Origin: Ehretia macrophylla
Lineage: Eukaryota; Streptophyta; Magnoliopsida; Boraginales; Ehretiaceae
NCBI GenBank assembly: GCA_037974665.1
Contig: CM075773.1
Coordinates: 27,931,853-27,995,852 of the forward strand
Length of the DNA stretch: 64,000 nt
Direction of reading: 5' to 3'
A program made the translations under genes and the position numbers. The notes under the pieces are model-generated. The model was not told the DNA's origin and searched no databases. It worked only from the letters and a program-made list of their open reading frames with translations. Positions 46,197-56,760 of this stretch are shown here, one piece after another; position 1 is the stretch's first letter; every line of letters begins with the position of its first letter.

Positions 46197-46315
46197 GGGG
46201 TGCAACAAGAGGAATTCCCTGGGGGTCACCCATTCTAGTACTACTCTCGCCCAAGCACGCTTAACTTCAAAGTTCAACTGGAATCCGGTGCATTAGTGCT
46301 GGTATGATCGCACCC
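46197..46315 (-). rRNA. 5S rRNA copy 47
   Basis: About ten differences. Box A is intact, but the segment just upstream in the gene is scrambled (TTCAAAGTTCAACTGGAATCC). Partner of copy 32. Confidence 0.92.
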
Positions 46316-46874
46316 GTCATGTTGAGGGCACAAATCCTTTATGTGTTGACAATTCACAGTCCCAGCCCAGAAAGATGGCATATTCAAAACGCCCAATGAG
46401 CTTAACGACCGCCCATCCGCGTCAACAATGTAACATCCTCGCAAGACGTGATATTGATGCATTGTAAGGCCATCTAATGTCCAAAAAGTTAGGTTGTCGT
46501 CCTTTTCACTGCTCACGACGTACGATCCGACACGGAAAAATAGCGCAAAAGAAGAAAAGTGGCCTGAAACTGATGAAAACATTCGATTTTAGGCTCTAAA
46601 AATAGGCACAGCCGAGCAGGCTTGCTGCCCCATCGTAGAGCTCTCGGAGAGCTTTCCAACAGTATGTTGTGCGCCATGTATCTCCTTACGGATCAAAAGT
46701 TATGGGCACCGGAGCGACGGAGACCTAGTCACAAGCCCCATGACCTCGGTTTGCAGGCCCAACCTCTACGTGAAGTGAAGTTGTCTTGCCTAAGGTTCAT
46801 TGGGATTCGGTAATAGAAATGTGATGGATAAAGCATCTCGGCAACCCTAAACGGGGCAAAAAAAATTAAAAAGG

Positions 46875-46993
46875 GGGGTGCAACACGAGGACTTCCCAGA
46901 GGGTCACCAATCCTAGTACTACTCTCGCCCAAGCACGCTTAACTTCGGAGTTCTAATGGGATCCGGTGCATTAGTGCTGGTATGATCGCACCT
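46875..46993 (-). rRNA. 5S rRNA copy 48
   Basis: About four differences, with box A exact and one change in box C (CACCAATCC). One of the best-preserved copies. Partner of copy 33. Confidence 0.94.
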
Positions 46994-47531
46994 GTCATGT
47001 TGAGGGCACCAATCTCTTATGTGTTGATGGTTCGCAGTCCCAGCCCAAAGAGATGGCCCATTCAAAAGGCCCAATGGGCTTAACGACAACCCATCCGCTT
47101 TAACAACGTAGCATACTTGCAAGACGTGATATCGATGCAATGTAGGGCCCTCTAAAGTCTAGCGATTTAGGTTGTCGTCCTTTTAAGAACTCACGACGTA
47201 CGATCCGTGCTGAAAAAATAGAGCAAAAGAAGTAAAGTGGACTGAAACTGATGAAAACGTTCGATTTTGGCCTCTAAAAAAGGCACAGCAAAGCAGGCTT
47301 GCTGCCCCCGTTCCAGAGCTCTCGGAGAGCTTTCCAACGGTATGCTGTGCACCGCGTACCTCCTTATAGATCGAAAGTTATGGACACTGGAGCCAGGGAG
47401 ACCTCCGTTTGCGGGCCCAGCCTCTACGTGAAGTGAAGCTATCTTGCCCAAGGTGCCATGGGATTCGATAATAGAAATATGGTGGATAAAGTATCTTGGC
47501 AACCTAACCGGGGCAAAAAAAATTGAAAAGG

Positions 47532-47651
47532 GGGGTGCAACAAAAGGACTTCCCTGGGGGTCACCCATTCTAGTGCTACTCTCGCCCAAGCACGCTTGAC
47601 TTCAGAGTTTTGCTGGGATCAGGTGCATTAAAACTTGGTATGATCGCACCC
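47532..47651 (-). rRNA. 5S rRNA copy 49
   Basis: About twelve differences and one extra base (ATTAAAACTTGGTATG for ATTAGTGCTGGTATG). Box A has CTTGACTTCAG. Partner of copy 34. Confidence 0.9.
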
Positions 47652-48201
47652 GTCATGTTGAGGGCACAAATCCTTTATGTGTTGACGATTTACAGTCCCA
47701 AACCAGGGAGATGGCCCATTCAAAAGGCCCAATGGGCTTAACGGTAACCCATCCACTTCAACAATGCAGCATCCTCGCAAGACATGATATTGACGCAATG
47801 TAGGGCCCTCTAATGTCCCGCGAGTAAGGTTTTCGTCCTTTTAACTGCTCTCGATGTACGATCCGGGATGAAAAAACAGACCAAAAGAGGAAAAGTAGCA
47901 TGAAACTGATGAAAACATTCAATTTTAGGCTTCAAAAATAGGCGCAGCCGAGCAGGCGTGCTGCCCCTGTTGTAGAGCTCTCAAAAAGCTTTCCAACAGT
48001 ATGCTGTGCGCCTTACAGATCAAAAGTTATGGGCACCGGAGCGACGCAGACCTAGTCACAAGCACCATGCCCTTGGTTTGCGGTCCCAGCCACCACATGA
48101 AGTGAAGTTGTCTTGCCCAAGGTGTTGTGGGATTCGGTAATAGAAATGTGGTGGATAAAACATCTCGGCAACCCTCAACGGGGCAAAAAAAATTGAAAAG
48201 G

Positions 48202-48320
48202 GGGGTGCAACACGAGGACATCCTAGAGGGTCGCCAATCCTAGTTCTACTCTCGCTCAAGCACGCTTAGCTTCGAAGTTCTGATGGGATCCAGTGCATTG
48301 GTGCTGGTATGATCGCACCC
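48202..48320 (-). rRNA. 5S rRNA copy 50
   Basis: About twelve differences, including GGTCGCCAATCC in box C and CGCTCAAGCACGCTTAGC in box A. The last gene of the duplication. Partner of copy 35. Confidence 0.9.
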
Positions 48321-48881
48321 GTCATGTTGAAGGCATAAATCCCTTATTTGTTGACGGTTCACATTTCCAGCCCAGAGAGATGGCCTATTCAAAAGGCCCA
48401 ATGGGCTCAACGACAACCCATTCATTTCAACAACACAGCATCCCCGCAAGACGTGATATCGACGCGTTGTAGGGCCCTCTAATATCCCGCGAGTTAGGTT
48501 GTCGTCCTTTTAACAGCTCATGACGTACGATCCGGGATGGAAAATCATATCGAAAGAATAAAAGTGGCCCGAAACTGATGAAAACATTTGATTTTAGGCC
48601 CTGAAAATAGATGCAGCTAAGCAGGCTTGCTATCCCTGTCGTAGAGCTCTCGGAGAGCTTTCCAACGGTATACTGTGCGCCACGTAACTCCTTACGTATC
48701 AATAGTTATGGGTACCGGAGCGACGGAGACCTGGTCACATGTCCCAAGCCATCAGTTTGCGGGCCCAGCCTCTACGTGCAGTGAAGTTGTCTTGCCCAAG
48801 GTGCCGTGGGATTCGGTAATAGAAATGTGTTGGATAAAGTATCTTGGCAACCCTAACCGGGGCAAAAAAAATAGAAAATGG

Positions 48882-49000
48882 GGGGTACCATGCGAGGACT
48901 TCCCATGAGGTCACCCATCCAAGTACTACTCGCGCCCAAGCACGCTTAACTTCGGAGTTCTGATGGGATCTGGTGCATTAGTGCTGGTATGATCACACCC
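48882..49000 (-). rRNA. 5S rRNA copy 51
   Basis: About nine differences, clustered at the 3' end (GGTACCATGCGAGG). Box A is intact. Its upstream spacer is cut at 49297 by the LTR of the next element, roughly 300 bp from the gene start. Confidence 0.92.
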
Positions 49001-49297
49001 GTCATGTTGTGGGCACAAATCCTTTATGTGTTGACCATTCACAGTCCCAGCCCAGAGAAATGGCTCATTCAAAAGGCCTAATGGGCTTAACGACAACCCA
49101 TCCGCTTCAAGAACGTAACATCCTCGCAAGACGTGATATCGATGCATTGTAAGGCCCTCTAATGTCGAACGAGTTAGGTTGTCGTCCCTTTAACATCTCA
49201 CGACGTATGACACGTGACGAAAAAACTGAGCAAAAGGAGAAAAGTGGCCTGAAACAGATGAAAACATTCGAATTTAGCCTCCGAAAATAGGCGCTGT

Positions 49298-52200
49298 TGT
49301 GAGGCCCAACCCCGAAGAACATGTTACCTAGATTTACGTGCCTTAGACCCAGAATTGTATGATCGACCTTAGACTACGTGCCCTGTCTTGGTTTTCGTGC
49401 ATGGTTCATCATTCGTGCCTTGACCTAGAATGGTGTGCCCTAATCCCCTACTGACGTGCGATACCTAGATATACGTACCCTGACCTCGATGTAAGTGCGT
49501 TACCTCATTTTGTGTGCCCTAATTTTGAACTGCGTACCTTAACCTAGATATAGAGTCGTGCCTTGATTTGCGTGCATTGCATTGGTTTACATGCATTCAC
49601 CTAGGATTGCGAGCATTAGTCTTGAAGTACGTGCCTTAGTCATGAAGTACGTGTCTACCTCGTAGTTCATGTCTACCTCGTGATTCATGTCTCGTATCGA
49701 TTTCTATGCGTGTCTCGTAGTGCGTGCCCTAGACCTAAGAAAGCGTGCCCACATGCTAATCAATAAATAATCCTTCAAAAAGCACTATACTATAAAATAA
49801 TCCTACAAACACCACTAACTATTATTATAATCCCAATTCAAATCTCTACAAAATCCTCTACCATCTAAATATTATATTTTAAACTCACTATAAGACAAAA
49901 TCTCACAAACCTCTAAACATATCCTATATTCTATTCTACCTAAAATCCCTAAATACCCAACATTCTCTTACACACATGCTAAACCCTAAGCACTTTCCTA
50001 TTATCTAAACATTCCTATGACAAGTACAAAACACAATGCAACCTAGGATAGACAAATGCACGACAATACAAAAAATAAAAATAAAAACCTCACCCAAACC
50101 CTTCCCATTCTCGACCAAATCACCAAGCATTCTCCTCACAATTCAAATTGCATAATTGACAAAGAAAAAATCAGATTTGAAGGCCTTAAGGCCGACACAC
50201 ACACACACATAACTCATCAAATTTCATTTTCCTCTCAAAAATCCTCTCAAGCTCTCATTCTCTCTCCTTCTCTCTCATTTTCGACCATGGCTTCTCTTGA
50301 GCTTCCAAGACCCCAAGCTCACTCTTAAGATCTCTCCCAAGCTTGGCCATAGCAGCCCAAGCAAGCAAGAAGCAAGAAAGAAGCTCCATTGGTGCATCTT
50401 CAAGAGCATTGTGCATCTTCATCTATTGTCTTGCTAAGGTGAGGGCTAAAACTTCTTGAAATTATTTCAAAATCCACATGCATGCCCTTAAATGTCTATC
50501 TTTACTTCTGTACTTGAGATATATGTGTTTTCATGAGTTTTTGTAAACATTCATGGCAAGATGTTTGGCTACAATGTGATGATAGATGAAATCGGGTATG
50601 TAACAGTCTTCTGCCGTGTTGGTGCGAGGTGCTTTTGACCAGGTTAAAGATGTTAAAAATGCATGAAAATTGGTAGGTAACTATTTTTGCCAGTTCTGAA
50701 AATTTTTTACAGAAATAGGCAAAAGCTAATTTTGACTCTAAGGTCCTCAAAATGGAAAAATATCAAAATGTATCCAAATCTGGAAAGTCAGGAAAAATGA
50801 AGCAGATTTTGGCAGATTCACTAACCTTGTAGAACGGACCAGTTTTGACTTAGTAAATGATATTCAAAATGCATGAAATTTAGTTTTCAACTAGATTTTT
50901 CAGTTCTGGACGTTTTTGTCAGAAATGGACTAAGGCTAAAGCTTACCCTAAAGCCCTAAAAAACAACAAGTATTGAAATGTGTGCAAATCTGGACAGTTT
51001 TGTGTAGTCTCACTGTTTTGGCTATAACTCTTGAACCCGAACTCCAAATTTTACGAGGTTTGTTTCTGAATTTATTTCACTCCTTAAGATTTAATTTGAC
51101 ATCTTGTTCACTGGAATTGGAGTTTGTTTTCTTGTCTTAATGATCGTGAGAAAACAGTCGATTGCAGTAAGGGTTTCACCTATTGATATGCTTAGAAAAT
51201 TAATGTGGCTTCCCTTGTTGTATTAAATGCTTGGGATTGTGGCATTTGGATGTTGTGTGGACTGTTTTGAATGCTTGAGGGTGTTTAATTTAATCAATAC
51301 ATGGCTTGAGCCTAATTACAAGATGACTTGGGGTTTAATCGCACGGGTAAGCACGAATTGAAACCCTAGTAACTAGGTAAACTCGCTAAGTGTCGATCCT
51401 ATGGATATTGTGTTTGATTAAGTGATTAGTAGGCTGACCGTAGTCGCCCTTGTAGCCCTAAATATGATTCGATGATTACATGTTGATAAGTAGGCCTTTC
51501 TTGTACCCGGTTCCACGTAGATGTCGTTGTATGATGAATAATCTTATTATTTGATTACATGAACTTTGAAATGAGTTATATGACTTGATTTACATGCGTT
51601 ACATGGCTGCCCGCTTAATATTCATATAACTCCATGTGCTTTTCAAGTGAATTTACTTGTCATATCGTGCCTCGCATGTTTAACTGTCAATGTGCAATCT
51701 TATGACTGCTCGGAGGCAACCTACTTTGTTGTCCTCAAAATGTGATATATTAAATGTCATAAATGTGCATTGCATACAAGGTTGCAACCTTTCATTCTGG
51801 CGTGGTAGCGTTCACGCACACCGGGTGGCATCGGGCTTGCCGGTGCAACCGTGACTACCATTGTCCAATTCCCTCTCTCGCTTGGGGGCTAGACTTCCTC
51901 AGAGAATTGGGGTGTAGGTTTTCGGGTTACATCCGGAGTACACCCATTTGGCGTGATAAGGGGATGATTTGAAGTCGGTCGCAACAACTGATACTAGAAA
52001 TGAACTGAGAGCAAAAGCTTACCGTATCATTTTTACTATGTGTATAAGTACTCTCGCTTGGTTTCTAGAGGACCTCGAGAAGGAGAGACGGGCAATTGTG
52101 TTCTTTTACTTTTATATTACATTATAAACTTACTTGTGTTATATGTCATGCTTTCAAAAAGGGTTTTTCATAAGTTGAACTGGAAAAAGAGTTTCAAAAC

Positions 52201-52943
52201 GTATTTCTCGTTCCTCCTCGTTGAGTTCATAAGGACTCACCCTCTTTTGTCACAGGTGCTGCAGATTTGGAACAAGTACCCGAAGTAAATGTGCTTGTTG
52301 ATGATTCCTTGGAGTGACTACGTGTTTTTGTGCTTTGCCTGAAAGTGGTTGCTATATCGATGTTGTGTTTGATTGCAAACTGTTCATGTTATTGATGTAA
52401 ATGACCCCATTGTAATTTGGGTCTAATTTTGGGATTGTACTAACTATAACCGGACAAACTTCTTATTTGGTTATTTGCTTTCATTATCTTGAATAGTAGC
52501 TATCTTAGGCAATTAAACCACTAGGTGAAAAATCAACTAAGTCAATTCTATCTAGTTCCACTTAGGTGCTTATTTGTAAACTAAAGAATAATAGGTACTT
52601 ACATGATAGAAAATTGATAAATAAACGAGACATAGTTATTATGCTAGGCTTATTAACCAAACGAGACTTTCAAGATAGACTAATAGGCATATCGGTTGAT
52701 GACAAAATAGGAGTCCTTAATGGAATTGGATTAATGATTGGAATAATCAAGGTGTTTAGAAATTAGGTCAAACAAACAGGTCCTAACTACAGCTGTTATG
52801 CTGCCGGTTTTTCCGAAGAATTGTTGGAGTTCTAGCCTAACGGATAAGCTTAACCTTCGTTAACCAGTTATAATCGTAAAAGAACGTGAATGATTAGATT
52901 ACACCCTAGTCTAACATTCATAGGTCGGGTTGGGGGCGTGACA
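49298..52943 (+). repeat. 5' LTR of a second Ty3/gypsy-type element
   Basis: 3646 bp, starting TGTGAGGCCCAACCCCG and ending TTGGGGGCGTGACA. It is similar in ends, length and internal blocks to the LTRs at 14690 and 23207 (for example CAACCTACTTTGTTG near 51718 and GGGGGCTAGACTTCCTC near 51883), but clearly diverged. It has a single degenerate counterpart of the 51-bp repeat near 51475 and a short (AC)n run near 50196. A primer site follows, so this is the left end of an element rather than a solo LTR. Its right end is not recognised in the window. Confidence 0.88.
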
Positions 52944-52956
52944 CCTTATATTAGAA

Positions 52957-52968
52957 TGGTATCAGAGC
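52957..52968 (+). other. Primer binding site, initiator-Met tRNA type
   Basis: TGGTATCAGAGC lies 13 bp after the LTR end, an exact match to the usual plant initiator-Met primer sequence. Confidence 0.92.
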
Positions 52969-53182
52969 TTAGTTTAGTAACTAGGCATTAGTCGGGTTCA
53001 ACTCTCGGACCATGGGTAGAAGCCCTAAGGTAATTATGATGTCTTGTTTATATGTGTTAATGTGTGCTAATGTGCTTTAATTACTTTGAGCATTGAATAT
53101 TATGTGCTTTTGAGGACCATATGTATTATGTGTCATGCACACCGGCACGTTAGTGACCTCGATAATGCATGCATGCTTTTAT
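52969..53182 (+). other. Leader of the second Ty3/gypsy-type element
   Basis: About 214 bp that align with the leader after 18428: both contain CAACTCTCGGACC/TAACTCTCGGACC, GGGTAGA and TAATTA-GATG-CTTGTTTAT. It is cut at 53182 by the nested element, before any gag-like sequence. Confidence 0.8.
53178..53182. repeat. Target site duplication, left (TTTAT)
   Basis: TTTAT is repeated at 62829-62833, just past the last LTR. It shows that the whole three-LTR structure sits in one target site. Confidence 0.88.
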
Positions 53183-55673
53183 TGTAACGCCCCGATCCCT
53201 CACGAAACCGGAGGCTCTAATAACCATGCTATTCTCAACCCAATACCAAACTCGGTCACAAAATTTTAGGGGAACAACGGATAGAGTTTCCCCTGTACTA
53301 TGGACATTCTGAAAACCTGTAAATTCTCAAATAAGGTAACTACAAGATAAACAAACTTTTCATGGCTAAATATTTAAAGATTCAAGGCCATCCGAGCCTT
53401 GAAGCAAACAACAGTTCCAAAACCACACAAGCATGCAAGTAACTTGTTTATAATATAGTCTAATAACCATGCCATTCTAGGATAACATTAAAACATACTT
53501 AGAGATAAAACATTCTACACTAAGCCATTCACTCCCAAGCATGCAAAGCAACTAGAAATAGAAATATAAGTTATTACAAGCCATAGAATTACCACTGCTA
53601 CTACATTATCAGACTTCCAGCTTACATATTACTCAAATACATACATGAGCTTTAAGGCCCCAAAATAGATTATACATAGGACAACAAATTCTTCACATAG
53701 CAACCAGAAAGCACATCCACCTCAGACAAATATCATATAGCAGCTAAGGCAACTCCACCAACTGTGCCACCTGAAACATGTTAGCGAGGTATGAGCAACC
53801 ACTGTTGCCCAGTGAGGGATATAGTCCCGGGGCGTGCAATGCAACAGATAATACAGTTATACAACAATATCACTTAGACAATTTAAGAAGAAATGATAAC
53901 ATAAGTAACCACACATTTAAAAGGATACATTTCACACAATCCCCTATACACCAATCTTCACTGGTCTTCATTCACGATCCACGAACCACGAGCACGATCA
54001 CGATAAGCCGGCATAATCCCCAAACACTCCAGTGGGTGTACTCCGGATGTACCCCGAATCCTACGACCCAACATCCCCTGGCAATCTCCGGACCAGGCGA
54101 ATGAGGGAATAGGGCACGGAGTTTGAATATCTACCGGCAAGCCCTCTGCCGCCCAGCCGATATTCAACACATCCGCCCCTGACACTATGGTTGCGCAACC
54201 ACTATGCAATGCACTTAACGATGGCAAGTTAATAGCAATAATATAAGCATTAACACATATGAGGATCAACAAAGTAGGTTGACCTCGATGCAATCAAAAT
54301 AGAACAATTATATAAGCAAATATGCAGTTTTGCAAAGAGACATTAAAAAATAACCATAGAATTATACCAAAAGCTCCAAATCAACTTAATATCACATATA
54401 AACACTCAAGAAGTCATGCCGTGAGTTTAGAAGTGTGAGACAACCGAAATTGTACTTAAACCCCTTTATTTTACAAACTATTTCTCTTCCAAACCAAAGT
54501 TAATGATTTCATTTTCAAAGGAAACTCTCCCAACCTTCTAACTAACCCTCAAGGTACCCTCTCAACCCTCTAACTCATTCAAATGGCTGCGATTACTCCG
54601 AAAGCCCCAAATTCCCTCTTATGGCTTTAAACTACACATACAATGTCCGGGCTTCAAACAAAGGATATCAAGGCTTGTATAGCACCTAGGTAGACTAAGG
54701 ATACTAGTATTTTAGCCCGAATTCACCCGGATTCGCATTAACCCCGAAAGCCCCAAATTAAAGTAGACTATTTTACATTTTTAGCGATTTAAGGACAATG
54801 CAAGTGCACGGGGCTATTAGGTTACCTTCACTAGCACCTAAGGCATCTATTAGAAGCATTGAATCAAGCTAATTCGAGCAATTACGCGAAACCCTAGAAA
54901 AACATCACTATTCACCCAAAATTTCAAATTAACGATTCTAACCGTTTAAAAAGCGAAACAACGGCTCAAATGTGTTCTCTAGCATTCATATAGATGGTAT
55001 ATTAGCATAGATAACTCATACAATAGCATTTGATCACATTTTCAACAAATCAAGAAAATGACAACTATTTAGAAATGCGAAAATAAGCCGTGAAAACCCT
55101 CACCAATGCGCGTAAGAGCTCTCGGGAGACTTGCAAACACCCTAAACTATGTGCTCCTAGCTTGGCTTGGCTTGAATTGAAGATTTGATGGAAAAAATCT
55201 CCTCCTTCCTCTCCTTTCTTGCTGTCAGGTTTCCTGCCCATTTTTCAGCTTTTTCTTCTTCTTTTTTTTTTTTTATGAGTTATAGTGTGTTATGTTGGGT
55301 ATAAAAGGGGTGGGGTCAAGTTGAGAGTGTTTAATGTGTACTAAAATGAGTCTAGTTGGCATTAAAATGAGTCTAATGGTGTAATAATTAAGTTAGCTAA
55401 CTAAAACATAAAGTTTCATACGTAACACTATTCACTAGTTTCAACAAATCATTTTCTAAACGGAGGCTCCTATCACTCCTAGCTCGAAAGCACATTTTTC
55501 TCACTCCTTTAACAATTAATGTGATTTAATAAAAATGATAATTCATGGTAATTAAGTAGTTGAAAAACGGAATGAATAGTGATTAAAGAAGACAACAAGC
55601 AAAGCACAAAATAAATGCACAAATAGTGGAAGCAATAGTAAGCTAGAAGTACGGTTAAATCTCGGGCGTCACA
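53183..55673 (-). repeat. LTR A (3'-most in element sense)
   Basis: Starts TGTAACGCCCCGATCCC and ends CTCGGGCGTCACA on plus. A poly-T run is near 55262-55274. Small differences from the other two LTRs include CTAGTATTTTAGCCCG where B has CTAGAATTGAAGCCCG. Confidence 0.92.
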
Positions 55674-55690
55674 TCCTCTCCCCCTTAAAC
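55674..55690 (-). other. Polypurine tract, first interior
   Basis: On the minus strand GTTTAAGGGGGAGAGGA lies directly before the LTR start TGTGACGCCC. It resembles the tract of the chromovirus at 23190 (TTTTAAGGAGGGGAGGA). Confidence 0.88.
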
Positions 55691-56746
55691 AAATTGCGTC
55701 CATGCAATTCTCCTTCCAGGAGAACTTCGCATCAACTGAAAACCAACTTCAATTACTCTTCATCAGTTGTTGAGAAAGAATACCGTATACGAATTCTCGT
55801 AAGAACCTATTAAGAAATCCCAGTAGTACTGTCAGCGAATCCCCAAGTAATAAGGCCAAATAAAGGCTCCAATAGAAATGCTACATAGAAATCCAAATAA
55901 GAATCCCGTTGGTACGAACACTGTAGAATAATATAATCCCAGCTAAAAGTGGCTAGAAAATACCATTAAAAGATTGGAGCATAAATACTATAGATAATAC
56001 CGTATAATAAGGCTGAATAAAATTCCAAATACCAAGTCTTCAGAGAAATGCCAATAAGAAAATATCAGAAGAATGCTAAATACGAAAATACCAAAAGAAT
56101 GCCTTAGAGAACCGTCGTATAGAAATCCCAAGAGAAGCCATTCATTTTTGACTACTGAGCAGAGAAAATGCCTTGGAAGAAATCCCAATAACTAAGCTCT
56201 GCCCACAACACCAACTCCCAAATAAAAGGTTGATCAACCGCTTCACGTTCCTACTAATCCACATAACTTGAAAGGCCAGCTACTAATCACCTCTCTTCAG
56301 GGGAGGAAGAAGTTTTTCTTACCATTCAACGAGCTATGTATGCATGCCAAACAATTGCATATGTATAAACATTCTTTAAACTATTACGCAAACATGTTAA
56401 TAAAAGAGTTTGTGAAACAATGTAATCATCAAAGTCATTCACGTAGCATAATCAAGTCAATCATAATACAACTCAATCAAAGACATTCAAATACACACAT
56501 TACAAACAACAGTTCAAGCAATTAATAATTCACGAGGTCAATTTGATGCATAACTAGCCACTTTACTTCACTTAGCACACATTTAGCACGTAACATATAA
56601 TTATATCACATAGGTACACACATTCAATACAAGACACACAATCAAATATGCAAGTATACACTTTCAAGACACACACTTAACAAGCACAAACTCAAGGGTT
56701 ACTACCCGACAGGCCGAGGACCCTGTCCCGGCTTAGAGCTAACTAA

Positions 56747-56758
56747 GCTCTGATACCA
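56747..56758 (-). other. Primer binding site, first interior
   Basis: GCTCTGATACCA on plus, the reverse complement of TGGTATCAGAGC, lies two bases from the LTR at 56761. Confidence 0.92.
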
Positions 56759-56760
56759 CC

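Larger units (their letters stand above)
38301..48320 (-). repeat. Higher-order duplication, copy 2 (15 5S units, copies 36-50)
   Basis: Colinear with 26877-38300 but two units shorter. The offset drops by about one unit twice, at copies 39 and 44. In both places a single unit has the left half of one ancestor and the right half of the next. The pairs differ at many positions, so the duplication is not recent. Confidence 0.85.
26872..49297 (-). repeat. 5S rDNA tandem array, third block (units 19-51)
   Basis: It starts with the right target duplication (GCACC, 26872-26876) and the upstream spacer of copy 18. It then carries 33 gene copies on the minus strand, and ends in the spacer of copy 51, where another LTR begins at 49298. 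Most intervals are 665-681 bp. Shorter ones are 600 (before copy 22), 572 (before copy 39) and 657 (before copy 49). Most of this block is a two-copy higher-order duplication. Confidence 0.95.
55674..56760 (-). other. Interior 1 of the tandem element (non-coding)
   Basis: 1087 bp without recognisable coding sequence. The segment 55790-56190 is built of loosely repeated short words (AGAAATCCC, AGAAATGCC, GAATGC, AAATACC) at intervals of about 20 bp. The leader beside the primer site (minus sense AAGCCGGG, then TGTCGGGTAG) resembles the chromovirus leader. Confidence 0.85.

Noticed and set aside
1-49297. Cassandra-type TRIM elements, whose LTRs contain a 5S sequence
   Set aside because: The units are regularly spaced at about 679 bp and head to tail. 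They lack an adjacent initiator-Met primer site, a polypurine tract, and LTR ends with target duplications. A 5S rDNA array explains them better.
56268-56525. An 85-codon frame in both interiors of the tandem element (also 59847-60104)
   Set aside because: It is present twice only because the interior is duplicated. The composition reflects AT-rich sequence, and no gag-like or other domain is visible.
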